NCBI GenBank assembly: GCA_023403845.1
Contig: JAEYDL010000016.1
Location: 69,414-133,413 of the forward strand
Length of the DNA: 64,000 nucleotides
Origin: Pseudomonadota bacterium
GTDB lineage: Bacteria; Desulfobacterota; Desulfovibrionia; Desulfovibrionales; Desulfovibrionaceae
Reading direction: 5' to 3'
Shown: piece after piece, positions 51,721 to 60,976 of the stretch
Position numbering within the stretch: position 1 is the stretch's first letter
Layout of the letters: each line of letters begins with the position of its first letter
Position numbers and translations under genes: made by a program
The notes under the pieces: model-generated
Told to the model about the DNA's origin: nothing
What the model saw: the letters and a program-made list of their open reading frames with translations, nothing else
The model's database searches: none

Positions 51721-52806
51721 TCACCTCCCTAGCTCCAGAGGGGGCCGCAAGGTCCCTCTGTCGTTCGGGAGCCGCTGCCCTCGCGGGACAGCGGAAAAAG
51801 CCAGATCATGTCCGAAGCCGCGCTCGGCGAGCAGTTCTCCGGCGTGTGCGATCATGACGGCATTATCGGTGCATAAAAAACGGGAAGGCAGCAGCAAGGG
51901 CTTGCCCATTTCATCCGCAAGTCGCTGCATGGCCGCGCGCACCTGCGTATTGGCGGCAACCCCGCCGGCCACGATAATGCCGCTGATGCCCCTCTCCTGT
52001 TCCAGCGCCCTGCGCATCTTCAGGCTGAGCGTTTCAGCGACGGCAAGCATGTAGGACGCGCACACGTCGCACAGTTCCGGAGAGGCGACATCGACGCCCT
52101 CCTCCCGAACCCGCTTTCCTTCTTCAAGCAGGCCTGAGTGGGCCTGCAAGTACACCAGAGCTGCCGTCTTCAATCCGCTGAAGCTGAAATCAAGGTTATC
52201 TGCATGGACGTATGGGCGAGGGAAGAGTCCGGTATCGGGCGTTCCCCGCTGAGCCAGACGGTCAAGCAGCACACCTCCCGGATAGGGAAGTCCCATCATC
52301 TTGGCGAACTTGTCACAGGCCTCGCCTGCCGCGTCATCCAGAGTCCTGCCCAAAAGAGTCAGAGAGTCAGGAGCGTCAAGTCTGTAGATATGCGTATGCC
52401 CCCCGGATACCAGCAACCCAAGCAGAGGATACGTCAAGGTCTGTTCCAACCCTGCGGCAAGCAGATGCGCATGGAGGTGATTCACGGCCACAAGCGATTT
52501 GTTCCCCGCGAGAGCCAGGCCCTTGCCGAAGGCCACCCCCACCAGCAGAGCCCCGAGAAGTCCCGGACCTCGTGTCACGGCCACGATATCCACATCATCC
52601 AGCGACAGCCCGCTACGCCGCATCAGCTCATCATACAGCGCGCCGACGAACCGGTAATGTTCCCGTGACGCCAGCTCGGGGACGACCCCCCCGAAAAGGG
52701 CATGCACATCCATTTGCGTGGCAAGTACGGACTCGACGAGCCGTCCATCGCGGACGAGAGCCAGAGCCGTTTCATCGCAAGAAGTTTCGATCCCGAGACA
52801 AAGCAT
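51721..52806 (-). CDS. tsaD: tRNA threonylcarbamoyladenosine transferase TsaD
   Basis: The protein has 361 residues. The ATG at 52806 (MLCLGIETSCDETALALV) is the family start; the longer in-frame opening overlaps the fbp end and was rejected. The Kae1 metal site is formed by H110 and H114 in NHLHAHLLA and a later aspartate in FLCTDNAVMIAHAG. It also has LVSGGHTHIYR and the GGVAANTQVRAAM nucleotide loop. It transfers threonylcarbamoyl to A37 of ANN-decoding tRNAs. It follows fbp by 79 nt on the same strand. Confidence 0.96.
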   Translation of the reverse strand: MLCLGIETSCDETALALVRDGRLVESVLATQMDVHALFGGVVPELASREHYRFVGALYDELMRRSGLSLDDVDIVAVTRGPGLLGALLVGVAFGKGLALAGNKSLVAVNHLHAHLLAAGLEQTLTYPLLGLLVSGGHTHIYRLDAPDSLTLLGRTLDDAAGEACDKFAKMMGLPYPGGVLLDRLAQRGTPDTGLFPRPYVHADNLDFSFSGLKTAALVYLQAHSGLLEEGKRVREEGVDVASPELCDVCASYMLAVAETLSLKMRRALEQERGISGIIVAGGVAANTQVRAAMQRLADEMGKPLLLPSRFLCTDNAVMIAHAGELLAERGFGHDLAFSAVPRGQRLPNDRGTLRPPLELGR

Positions 52807-52885
52807 GCGCCATGATCCCAAATGCCGAGGGCAGACAGCGAGAATCGCCGAAGAGGCCGGACAACGTTTTCCGGCCCGCCCTGGC

Positions 52886-53890
52886 TTATTTGCTGTAGAT
52901 TTCGTTGACGGCTTCCACATCCTTGCGCGAACCGATGAACAGTGGCACGCGTTCGTGGAGGCTTTCCGGCGTGATATCCAGAATACGGCGATGGCCGTCG
53001 CTGGCAGCGCCGCCGGCGTTCTCAGCTACAAAGGCCAACGGAGACGCCTCGCACAGATAGCGGAGCTTTCCGCGGGTCTTTCCGCGACGACTGTCCGGCG
53101 GATACATGTAAATACCGCCATAAAGCAGAGTCCGATGGAAGTCAGCCACCAGAGAACCGACATAGCGGGCGGAACAGGGTTCGCGACCGGGTCCATCGGG
53201 ATGCTTGAAGTAGTCGACGGATGCACGCGCCTTTTCGTCCCAGTGGCTCCAGTTGCCTTCATTGACGGAATAGATATGCCCTTCTTCAGGGATGCGGATA
53301 TCCGGATGCGACAACAGAAATTCGCCAACGCTGGGATCAAGAGTAAAGCCATGTACGCCCTGCCCCGTAGTATATACCAGCATGGTGGAGGTTCCGTACA
53401 GGAAATAGCCGGCCGCCACCTGCTCGGAACCCGGCTGCAGAATTTCATCAGGCTCGACGTCACCGGTCTTTCCGGGTCGACGACGCAGGATGGAAAAGAT
53501 CGTCCCCACGTTGATATTCACGTCGATATTGGAAGAGCCGTCCAGAGGGTCAAAAACAAGCATGTAGTCCCCGCGCGGGAAAGCGGCGGATACCCGCACC
53601 AGCTCGGCATTCTCTTCCGAGGCGATGGCGCAGAGCACGCCGGAACGCTCCATTCTGTACAAGAGAACGCGATTGGCGAAGTCGTCCAGCTTCTGAACGT
53701 TTTCACCCTGTACATTGATGTCTCCGGTACCGCCGAGAATATCGAGAAGCCCCGCCTTGTTCACGCTGCGGCCGATGATTTTTGCGGAAAGCACAAGATC
53801 ATGAAACAACGAGGTAAAGTGGCCAGTCGCCTGCGGAGCCCTCTGCTGCTGGAGCAGCAGATGTTCGGTAACGGTGATTTCAGAAGACAT
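52886..53890 (-). CDS. fbp: Fructose-1,6-bisphosphatase, class I
   Basis: The protein has 334 residues. The class I signature is complete: IASEENAELV, the metal-binding DPLDGSSNIDVNINVGTIFS and the substrate/late segment GGIYMYPPDSRRGKTRGKLRYLCEASPLAF. It performs the irreversible gluconeogenic step. The start has aggagg. It lies 65 nt downstream of the lipoprotein gene and before tsaD, so it may be part of the long pgsA-to-tsaD transcript. Confidence 0.97.
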   Translation of the reverse strand: MSSEITVTEHLLLQQQRAPQATGHFTSLFHDLVLSAKIIGRSVNKAGLLDILGGTGDINVQGENVQKLDDFANRVLLYRMERSGVLCAIASEENAELVRVSAAFPRGDYMLVFDPLDGSSNIDVNINVGTIFSILRRRPGKTGDVEPDEILQPGSEQVAAGYFLYGTSTMLVYTTGQGVHGFTLDPSVGEFLLSHPDIRIPEEGHIYSVNEGNWSHWDEKARASVDYFKHPDGPGREPCSARYVGSLVADFHRTLLYGGIYMYPPDSRRGKTRGKLRYLCEASPLAFVAENAGGAASDGHRRILDITPESLHERVPLFIGSRKDVEAVNEIYSK

Positions 53891-53955
53891 GAGCCCTCCT
53901 TGTGGGTCCAGTGAAAAAACGATGCATACGACGTCCGCCTTTCAGGACGAACGGT

Positions 53956-54888
53956 TCAGTCCGAAATGGGCTGTTCCTCCATACCAAGTCCGCGCACCGG
54001 AGGCAACGGCGCAAGCAGGAGACTTCCCGCGGACTGGTCCAAAAGCTGTGATTCCGTCACAGGCGCATTCAGCCCGAACGGAGATACGGTGAGGGAACCG
54101 GCTTCTCGTTCCTGGAACGTTCCCTTGATCGGTGTCGCGAAAACAAGCGGCTGCTTACCGATGAAACGAGCCAGCCAGATGAACTCCCCATTGCGATTGG
54201 ATACCGTGCCTTCCGTAGAGCTGCGGGTAATGGAGGCCCAGTCCTGACTGGCCAGCGGCGTGGACGCGACATCGAACTTGCCTGCCCATAGAACGCCTTC
54301 AGGTGCGATGACGACCAGATCTTCCGTGCCATCGGTATAGGAAAGGAGCGCGCGCATGTCAAAATACGTGACGAGCATTCCCTTCATCTCGGAATCCACG
54401 TATACGGGAATCCCAGCCATCACTTCGGGTCCCAGGGGCGTATCCTGCACAAAACCCCTCAGCCCGCGCATCTCTCCGCCGCGGGCCTCCGACCTGGCGA
54501 TGCCGCTGAAGTCAAGATTCTTCATGGAGGCCGGGGGTTCCTGCGCCAGCACGTTTCCATCAGGGTCAATGGCCGCAAGACCACTCAGCCACGGGAAACG
54601 GGTAAACAGCACATTGACGGAATCTCCGGTCGGGGGGCGGTCCGCATTCTGGAGATAACGCTCCAGCTGCTCAAGCTGAATGTCGATTCCGACCATCCGC
54701 GTGGCCAGCCGGGCCTCGGCATCGGAAAGCGTTCCCTTTTCCTCGTAGTCAATGACCGCAGGGGCATTGATATACTCATAATAAAAGGACTTCGTGCTTT
54801 TCCAGGAACTCTCCAGCGTCGAACAGCCCCCGACAAGCGCAAGAGTTCCTGCCAGAGCGGCAACGGCAATTGAAGAATGCAGCGACAC
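53956..54888 (-). CDS. Putative lipoprotein with Cache-like fold
   Basis: The protein has 310 residues. The signal peptide ends in LVGGC (Cys22). The mature part looks like a periplasmic Cache/PDC sensor-type domain: a long amphipathic helix (about 55-85), RFPWLSGLAAIDPDGNVLAQEPP, GIPVYVDSEMKGMLVTYFDMRALL and LVVIAPEGVLWAG, followed by an FIWLARFIGKQPLVFATPI strand. There is no kinase or methyl-accepting domain attached. The fold is inferred by pattern. It lies between the TPR gene and fbp in one orientation. Confidence 0.75.
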   Translation of the reverse strand: MSLHSSIAVAALAGTLALVGGCSTLESSWKSTKSFYYEYINAPAVIDYEEKGTLSDAEARLATRMVGIDIQLEQLERYLQNADRPPTGDSVNVLFTRFPWLSGLAAIDPDGNVLAQEPPASMKNLDFSGIARSEARGGEMRGLRGFVQDTPLGPEVMAGIPVYVDSEMKGMLVTYFDMRALLSYTDGTEDLVVIAPEGVLWAGKFDVASTPLASQDWASITRSSTEGTVSNRNGEFIWLARFIGKQPLVFATPIKGTFQEREAGSLTVSPFGLNAPVTESQLLDQSAGSLLLAPLPPVRGLGMEEQPISD

Positions 54889-54915
54889 TAAGATTCTCCA
54901 GACCTGACCGGCGCG

Positions 54916-55803
54916 CTAGGCGCGCGCCCGTGCTTCAAGGCGATCCGCCAGTGATTCCAACAGTTCATTCAACTCGATCGAATCGGGAAGTACCGCATCA
55001 GAAGCCTCCTCGCCGGAGGCATCCCCAGCTACAGCTGCGGCATCGGGAGGAGTGCAGCTTCCCATCCGTTTTTCCAGAAGCTGGATACAGGACCGCAAGG
55101 CCTGCACCTCTTCCTCGTCCGCGGTCCGGCTTTCCAGCTCACGGTAAATTTCCAGCGCTCCGACAAAGTCACCCTGCTCCGCCAGCACATTGGCCATGGA
55201 ACGCGTTCTGAACGAGGGAGCGTCTCCCAAATCAACCACATCCCCCGCATCTTCATGGGCCGGAACTCCGTTCACATCCAGAGTCATCGCTCCCAGAACC
55301 AGATGGCTCTCCTTTCCCCTCTGACCGGAATCCTCAGGCGAGACGCGGACGGGCGAAAACGTCTTCAAGGGCTCGCATGCGGCCTTTACACTCTCGCCGC
55401 CCCGCTCAAGTCCGGCAAGTCCCAGCTCAAGCAAGGCCTCCAGCCCCATGCCGGGACGACGCAGGGCGACTGCCAGAAGTCGCAGAAGCAGGGCCAGCTC
55501 TGGCCTTTCCTTCGATGCATTCCGGGCCCATGCATCCCAGAATCCGGGGTAGCTTTCCAGCAGACCGGAAACGAGAGCTGTTTCGCTCCGTAGAGCATCC
55601 TTATCGCCGCCCCCAAGGAGCACCTGAATAAGCAGCAACCTGGCCTCAAGAAAATCAGGATACCAGCGCAGCCCTCCTCGCAGAACGGATGCGGCCTCCT
55701 CCTTCCTGCCGGTTTCATGCAACAGCCCCGCCAAGGGAAAAAAAGCGCGAGATCCGGGATCCTGCTGAAGGATTTCACGGTACAGCTCAATTCTTTCGTT
55801 CAT
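54916..55803 (-). CDS. TPR-repeat protein of unknown function
   Basis: The protein has 295 residues. The ATG at 55803 overlaps the ftsB end by 17 nt and gives MNERIELYREILQQDPGSRAFFPLAGLLHETGRKEEAASVL, i.e. a first TPR repeat (residues 1-41, key residues L7, G27, A37). A second repeat pair lies near residues 210-245 (ANVLAEQGDFVGALEIYRELESR). Between them is a long acidic, helical stretch. There is no signal peptide. Such proteins act as adaptors. The link to ftsB and the lipoprotein suggests an envelope role, but this is inference. Confidence 0.8.
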   Translation of the reverse strand: MNERIELYREILQQDPGSRAFFPLAGLLHETGRKEEAASVLRGGLRWYPDFLEARLLLIQVLLGGGDKDALRSETALVSGLLESYPGFWDAWARNASKERPELALLLRLLAVALRRPGMGLEALLELGLAGLERGGESVKAACEPLKTFSPVRVSPEDSGQRGKESHLVLGAMTLDVNGVPAHEDAGDVVDLGDAPSFRTRSMANVLAEQGDFVGALEIYRELESRTADEEEVQALRSCIQLLEKRMGSCTPPDAAAVAGDASGEEASDAVLPDSIELNELLESLADRLEARARA

Positions 55804-56149
55804 CGGTCGAGACTCCCGAAATATTTTGGCTCTCCGTAAACAGATAAAGAATTTCGTTTCCGCGAACAAAATTCAGACGCTGCCGGATCATCTTTTCGAC
55901 GTACTTCTCATCGGACTGCAAAAGCCGGATTTCCCGGCTCAAGGCCGCGTTGACAGCGTCATACCGCTCGATCTCCTGCGTCAGATCAGCATACTGGGCC
56001 GCAAGCTCCCGGTAGGAAACAAGACTCTGAGGCCCCCAGACAAGCCGAAAGATCAGCGTCGCGTTGACGATGGCGGCCAGAACAAGAATGAGGGTTTTCC
56101 AGAAGGTTGGTCCGGAATCTCGGGAACGGCTATTGCTGCGTATGTTCAT
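55787..56149 (-). CDS. ftsB: FtsB/DivIC-type septum formation initiator
   Basis: The protein has 120 residues. A short cytoplasmic N-terminus, one membrane helix (about 17-37) and a coiled coil (about 43-80, YADLTQEIERYDAVNAALSRE) lead to the family segment DEKYVEKMIRQRLNFVRGNEILYLF. FtsB bridges FtsL and FtsQ in the divisome. It overlaps pgsA by 4 nt (ATGA). The sequence is short of certainty only because the family is weakly conserved. Confidence 0.88.
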   Translation of the reverse strand: MNIRSNSRSRDSGPTFWKTLILVLAAIVNATLIFRLVWGPQSLVSYRELAAQYADLTQEIERYDAVNAALSREIRLLQSDEKYVEKMIRQRLNFVRGNEILYLFTESQNISGVSTDERKN

Positions 56150-56697
56150 TTTCGGTTCTTTTCCCGCCAGTTGCCGTAGAAGCCCATGAAATAGTTCACC
56201 CCGGAAAATACCGTGAGCCCCAAGGCGATGTAAAGCAGAAAAAGACCGAGCCAGTGCAGATTGACGCCCAGCAACGGATAATGAAGAGTCAGAGGAATGA
56301 TGGCCACGATCTGCATGACCGTCTTCAGTTTTCCATACTTGTCGGCGGCAATGACAATTCCCTCATCCACGGCGATGGCGCGCAGGCCCGTGACGGCCAG
56401 TTCCCGACCGATGATGACGATGGTTACCCATGCCGGTACCCATCCCAGCTCAGTGAACATAATGAGAACAGAACAGATGAGCAGCTTGTCCGCCAGCGGA
56501 TCCAGAAACTTTCCGAAGCTGGTGACCATATTGCTCTTGCGGGCGATGTGACCGTCCAGAAAATCCGTAAAGGACGCAAGTCCGAACAGGACCGCAGCCA
56601 GAAAACAGGTAACGGGCCCCGGCCAGTACAGCAGAACGACGATGGGGATGACAAAAAGAATGCGGGCCAGAGTAATCTGATTGGCCAGATTGAACAT
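56146..56697 (-). CDS. pgsA: CDP-diacylglycerol-glycerol-3-phosphate 3-phosphatidyltransferase
   Basis: The protein has 183 residues. The CDP-alcohol phosphotransferase motif D-x2-D-G-x2-A-R-x8-G-x3-D-x3-D is perfect in D45-FLDG-HIAR-G62-D66-D70. Five or six membrane helices follow. It makes phosphatidylglycerol phosphate. I chose the ATG at 56697 (MFNLANQITLARIL); an in-frame ATG at 56709 is also possible. Its stop overlaps the ftsB start. It heads the run pgsA-ftsB-TPR-lipoprotein-fbp-tsaD. Confidence 0.95.
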   Translation of the reverse strand: MFNLANQITLARILFVIPIVVLLYWPGPVTCFLAAVLFGLASFTDFLDGHIARKSNMVTSFGKFLDPLADKLLICSVLIMFTELGWVPAWVTIVIIGRELAVTGLRAIAVDEGIVIAADKYGKLKTVMQIVAIIPLTLHYPLLGVNLHWLGLFLLYIALGLTVFSGVNYFMGFYGNWREKNRK

Positions 56698-56799
56698 AGC
56701 GATACCCATTACGGCAATATTTTGGTTTTTATAGCACAACCAGACTGAAAGGCAAACAGTCTTAATATCTAATTAACATAGTGTTTTTATTGATAATTC

Positions 56800-56837
56800 A
56801 AAGAAGCCCGACAAGATTTTCCTGTCGGGCCTTTTTT
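56800..56837 (-). terminator. Terminator between mrp and pgsA
   Basis: An 8- to 10-bp stem (gcccgaca 56806-56813 with tgtcgggc 56823-56830) lies 20 nt after the mrp stop. T-rich runs occur on both sides, so it may be bidirectional. Confidence 0.7.
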
Positions 56838-56847
56838 CATCCGGCGT

Positions 56848-57705
56848 CTATTCCCTTTCCGTCGCGGCGACGACGGCGTCGGCCAGAGCCAGAAATCCTT
56901 TCTTTGCCGGAAAATCCCCTGGGAGGTTCACCACCGGCTCGCCGCGATCGGCTGCGATCACGGCTGCGGGATCCAGAGGAATCGCCCCCAGAAAAGGAAG
57001 ACCATACCGGTTCGCCAGAGCCTCGCCGCCTCCCTTTTTGAACAGATCTATTTCCTGTCCGCAGTGAGGACAAAACAGCCCGCTCATATTCTCCACTACG
57101 CCCAAAACCTTTCCCTTGACCTGCACGAGAAAATCAAGTGCCTTTCTTACGTCGGCCAATGAAAGCTCCTGGGGGGTCGTCACAACGATGCTCTCCGCAT
57201 CGGGAATCGCGTCCAGTACGGTCATATGTTCGTCTCCTGTGCCGGGAGGAGAGTCGATGACCAGATAATCCAAGGTACCCCAGGAAACATCGCTCAGGAA
57301 CTGACGTATGGCGCCCGTCTTTTTGGGCCCTCGCCACAAGATGGCCGTATCACGGTCCTTGAGGAATGCATCCATTGAAATAAGGCACAAATTCTCTCCG
57401 CAGGGCACAGGCAGCATCCGTCCCTCTCTGTCCGCCATGACCGGCGCGGAGACGCCCAGAAGACGGGGCACGCTCGGTCCGTGCAGATCAACATCGAGAA
57501 TGCCGACCTTGTAGCCCCGGGCAGCCAGCCCCGCCGCCAGATTGACGGTTACCGAACTTTTGCCCACGCCGCCTTTGCCGCTCATTACGAACAGCCTGTG
57601 ACGGATGCCTTCCAGATTATGGGTCAGCGCCTTGTTCTGCAGTGCGGCAGACATGGGAATGCTGGTTTGCCCATGCTGGGGCTGACCCGAAGAACACGAA
57701 ACCAT
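56848..57705 (-). CDS. mrp: Mrp/NBP35-family iron-sulfur cluster carrier ATPase
   Basis: The protein has 285 residues. A deviant Walker A motif, GKGGVGKSS, is at 43-51 and IDSPPGTGDEH at about 145-155. The cluster-binding CPHC lies near residue 213. ParA-type members with the CxxC carry or scaffold Fe-S clusters. A Met18 start (57654) is an alternative. It is a single gene ended by a terminator. A gap of 220 nt separates it from pcm. Confidence 0.93.
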   Translation of the reverse strand: MVSCSSGQPQHGQTSIPMSAALQNKALTHNLEGIRHRLFVMSGKGGVGKSSVTVNLAAGLAARGYKVGILDVDLHGPSVPRLLGVSAPVMADREGRMLPVPCGENLCLISMDAFLKDRDTAILWRGPKKTGAIRQFLSDVSWGTLDYLVIDSPPGTGDEHMTVLDAIPDAESIVVTTPQELSLADVRKALDFLVQVKGKVLGVVENMSGLFCPHCGQEIDLFKKGGGEALANRYGLPFLGAIPLDPAAVIAADRGEPVVNLPGDFPAKKGFLALADAVVAATERE

Positions 57706-57925
57706 ATTCTCTCCTCAATCAGGCGCGCAATTGGCGCGTCCATATCTGCGGCGGGAAGAACCCCGACCGACCGTTTGCGTACGCCCGAAGAAAAACTTCC
57801 CGGGGCGGCACGCGTTGGGTACCAGTGCGGAAGCAATCGCCTCGGACTTTCGTCGCAGCCTCGCAGACGAAAACAACCGCAGAACAACACCAATCCGACC
57901 GCTGCGGACTCTCGCAACCGGCATT

Positions 57926-58600
57926 TTACCAGCCATGATCACCCACAAGGTCAACGAAAGCGACATTGCCCAAGGCTCTGGCCGTAGTCTTGCCGTCCCG
58001 TTTGACGACACGGACAAGACGCTGTTCTCGCCTGCCTTGTCCCACAGGAATAACCATGATTCCAGGATCGGCCAGCTGTTCCAGAAGCGGAACAGGAATA
58101 TCCGGGCCTCCGGCGGTAACGATAATTCTGTCGAAAGGCGCGTTTTCCTCCCAGCCCAGAGTCCCGTCCGCCAGACGTGTGCGGACTCCGTGCAATCCCT
58201 GCGACAGCAGGAGCTCTTTTGTCGAGAAATACAGTTCCCGCACGCGCTCTACGGTAAAAACATCAAGCCCCATGAAAGCGAGTACGGCGGCCTGATACCC
58301 TGATCCCGTCCCGATCTCCAAGACGCTCATTCCCGGTCGGGCTTCCAGAAGCTGGCTCATGACCGCGACGATATAGGGCTGGGAAATGGTCTGCCCATAG
58401 CCGATGGGAAGCGGATGATCCTCATAGGCGCGCGCCTGAAGGGCTTCCGGCACGAACAGATGTCTGTGTACGCTTCGCATGGCGTCGAGGACGGCTTCAT
58501 CTGAAATTCGGCCCGAAAGCTGTTCTCTGACCATACGTTCGCGCTGCCGCCGGAAGTCAGGGGAGATACGAATTCTCTGCTCGGAGTTTGGTGCCATCAT
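57926..58600 (-). CDS. pcm: Protein-L-isoaspartate O-methyltransferase
   Basis: The protein has 224 residues. I chose the ATG at 58600 (the next codon is also ATG); the longer in-frame opening to 58738 has no family similarity. Signatures are FVPEALQARAYEDHPLPIGYGQTISQPYIVA (residues 50-80) and the SAM motif VLEIGTGSGYQAAVLA, followed by the PFDRIIVTAGGPDIP region. It starts repair of isomerised aspartates in ageing proteins. The ribosome site is weak. Confidence 0.95.
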   Translation of the reverse strand: MMAPNSEQRIRISPDFRRQRERMVREQLSGRISDEAVLDAMRSVHRHLFVPEALQARAYEDHPLPIGYGQTISQPYIVAVMSQLLEARPGMSVLEIGTGSGYQAAVLAFMGLDVFTVERVRELYFSTKELLLSQGLHGVRTRLADGTLGWEENAPFDRIIVTAGGPDIPVPLLEQLADPGIMVIPVGQGRREQRLVRVVKRDGKTTARALGNVAFVDLVGDHGW

Positions 58601-58873
58601 CGTACAATGCTCGATAAAAACTGACTTTGTCGAATTTTTCGACGGAGAGTTCCCAAAGTCTGGCTTGCCTAGATGCCCGCCCTGTGCGAAAAGAACAAAG
58701 GCGCAATACCGGGACTCCCCCCAAAGACGGCTTTCCATATATGCTGTGGTTCCGTCTCCGTCGCCGGATCAGCATGCCCGAAAAGCGCCCCTTCAAGCAA
58801 ACCTTTTTTTGGCGCTTTCTCCCCGTCAATAAGGCAAGCTCTCCAACTGCCCTATCTGTAATGAGGAATTTCC

Positions 58874-59296
58874 ATGATTTATGTCAATGACCTTATGACG
58901 ACGAAAGTTTTCACCCTGCAACGTACGGACTCCTTGCGCGATGTGCGTGCGCTCATGAAGCTCGCCAAGATCCGCCATATTCCGGTTACGGACGAGAGCA
59001 ACAGCTTCGTGGGTCTGCTGACGCACCGGGATCTTCTTTCCTATACGGTATCCCGTCTTGCCGACATCGACGCGGAGGAGCAGGCCGAAATCGAAGCTTC
59101 CATTTTCGTGGGGGACATCATGCGCACGGACATCACGACGACCACGCCGGACATGCTTCTGCGCGAGGCCGCGGAAATTCTCTATCGCAACAAATACGGC
59201 TGTCTCCCCGTGCTTGACGAAAACAGAAAACTCGTCGGCATCATCACCGAGGCAGATTTCTTGCGCCTCTCCATCGCTTTGCTGCATGAGGCCTAG
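58874..59296 (+). CDS. CBS-domain pair protein
   Basis: The protein has 140 residues, almost entirely two CBS motifs: MIYVNDLMTTKVFTL with HIPVTDESNSFVGLLTHRDLL, and VGDIMRTDITTTTPD with GCLPVLDENRKLVGIITEADF. Tandem CBS pairs bind adenosine nucleotides. There is no attached enzyme domain. The ribosome site is gagg. The M23 peptidase gene follows after 120 nt. The regulated partner is unknown. Confidence 0.93.
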   Translation: MIYVNDLMTTKVFTLQRTDSLRDVRALMKLAKIRHIPVTDESNSFVGLLTHRDLLSYTVSRLADIDAEEQAEIEASIFVGDIMRTDITTTTPDMLLREAAEILYRNKYGCLPVLDENRKLVGIITEADFLRLSIALLHEA

Positions 59297-59416
59297 AAAA
59301 CAGCCGTTTCCGGCCCGGACCCTGTCCGTTGCATCCCGCGAACCCGGTCCGGGGTCTGACATCGTTCACCTCAAGCAATGCCGCTCGGACCCCCGACCGG
59401 CTCAGGAGGACTGTTC

Positions 59417-60790
59417 GTGCGTCTTGCCAACAATCGTTCGCGCTATTCATCGTCATCCGGCGGTTCCTTTCTCCGCAGGCTCGTCGGTTACGCATTTGTC
59501 TTGCTTTTGCTCGCCGTCGTAGGAGGCGGGGCCTATCTTCTTCTTGACGACATGGAAGGCCCGCAAATCGTCATGACTCCAGACACGGGGCGCATTGCCC
59601 CTGCACAGCCGATCCGGCTCGCCATTGTCGATGCTTCATCCAATGTCAGGTCCGTCAAGGTGTCCATCCGCAAGAACGACCAGTCGCTGATTGTCCTCGA
59701 CCGGACCTTCAGCAGCGCGGCTCCCCGGCAGGAAATCGAATTCAATTTGAAGGATACGGGCTTGCGCGACGGCACTTTCCAGCTGGAAGTAGAAGCGCGC
59801 GATACGGCGTTCATGGGATTCGGTTCCGGCAACGCGACTACGCGTAAATGGGACATGCGGCTTGATACGCAACCTCCCCGGGTCAAGATCCGCACCCCTT
59901 CTCCTGCTCTGCGGCGGGGCAGTATGACGGTCATTGCCTATACTATCTCGGAAGATGTGGAGAAGACGGGTGTGCAGCTGGGCAACCGTTTTTTCCCTGC
60001 CTTCAGGCAGCCGAGCGGCATGTATTACTGCCTCTTTCCCTGGCCTCTGGACGTGCCCAAATCCGAATTCGCCCCGGAAGTCTTCTCGCGGGATCTTGCG
60101 GGCAATGAAGCCCGAAGCCGGGTGATCCTCAATGCTGTGGATTACAAGTACAAAAGCGATACGCTGACCATCAGCGACAGTTTTCTGGACAGCAAGATGC
60201 CGGCTTTCACTGCCCTCATCCCCGATGCAGCCAGCAATCTTGAACGCTATGTGAGGGTCAACAACGAGGTCCGCCTCGCCAACGAGCAGACACTTCTGGA
60301 AATCGGCAAGGATACCGCGTCAACCATGCTCTGGGAAGGTGCCTTCAAACGGTTGCCCGGTTCCGCCTCCAGGGCTGGATTCGGCGATCACCGAACCTAC
60401 ATGCATAATGGCGTGAAAATCGATGAACAGACGCATATGGGCCAGGACCTGGCTTCCACCTTCCATGCCCCCGTTCCCGCCGCGAACAATGGTCGTGTGG
60501 TCTTTGCCGACGATCTGGGCATTTTCGGCAAGCTCGTCATTATTGACCACGGACTTGGTCTGCAGTCTCTCTACTCACATTTGAGCGAAATCAGCGTCGC
60601 CGTGGGTGATACGCTTAAAAAAGGGGATCTCCTCGGCAAGACAGGAGTTACCGGCCTTGCGGGAGGCGACCATCTCCATTTCGGGATCCTCCTGCACGGC
60701 ATCCAGATCCAGCCCCTGGACTGGTTCGACGCAAGATGGCTTCGTAATATGCTGACCAATCGACTGGCGCAGGCAAACAAGCCGGAATGA
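59417..60790 (+). CDS. M23-family (LytM) peptidase, membrane-anchored
   Basis: The protein has 457 residues. The GTG at 59417 with an ideal aggagga (59404-59410) was preferred to an ATG 13 codons upstream that lies before the ribosome site. One membrane helix (about 22-43) leads to beta-rich periplasmic domains (about 50-310). The LytM domain has the zinc ligands in HMGQDLAST and HLHFGILLHG, and the intermediate LYSHLSE. It probably cleaves peptidoglycan cross-links or activates an amidase during division. A terminator follows at 60815. Confidence 0.93.
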   Translation: MRLANNRSRYSSSSGGSFLRRLVGYAFVLLLLAVVGGGAYLLLDDMEGPQIVMTPDTGRIAPAQPIRLAIVDASSNVRSVKVSIRKNDQSLIVLDRTFSSAAPRQEIEFNLKDTGLRDGTFQLEVEARDTAFMGFGSGNATTRKWDMRLDTQPPRVKIRTPSPALRRGSMTVIAYTISEDVEKTGVQLGNRFFPAFRQPSGMYYCLFPWPLDVPKSEFAPEVFSRDLAGNEARSRVILNAVDYKYKSDTLTISDSFLDSKMPAFTALIPDAASNLERYVRVNNEVRLANEQTLLEIGKDTASTMLWEGAFKRLPGSASRAGFGDHRTYMHNGVKIDEQTHMGQDLASTFHAPVPAANNGRVVFADDLGIFGKLVIIDHGLGLQSLYSHLSEISVAVGDTLKKGDLLGKTGVTGLAGGDHLHFGILLHGIQIQPLDWFDARWLRNMLTNRLAQANKPE

Positions 60791-60814
60791 GCCAGACCGT
60801 TCGAGAGCATATGC

Positions 60815-60846
60815 AAGGGCTTCGCCTGAAGGCGAAGCCCTTTTCC
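60815..60846 (+). terminator. Rho-independent terminator after the M23 peptidase gene
   Basis: The arms gggcttcgcc (60817-60826) and ggcgaagccc (60831-60840) form a perfect 10-bp stem with a TGAA loop and a TTTT tail. Confidence 0.85.
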
Positions 60847-60887
60847 GTTCAACGGTAACCGACCGTATGCCGTCATCTTTCAAAAAA

Positions 60888-60928
60888 GGGAAAAGAAAAC
60901 AACGGACCTTTCCTCTTCCGGTCGTTGC
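60888..60928 (-). terminator. Rho-independent terminator of the glycosyltransferase gene
   Basis: On the minus strand caacg-acc pairs with ggt-c-cgttg (one bulge) and is followed by ttttctttt. It lies about 50 nt after the stop. Confidence 0.6.
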
Positions 60929-60976
60929 TTAATCCGCCATGTTCCCCGCACAAAGACCGCGTATATTTCACTCGCA

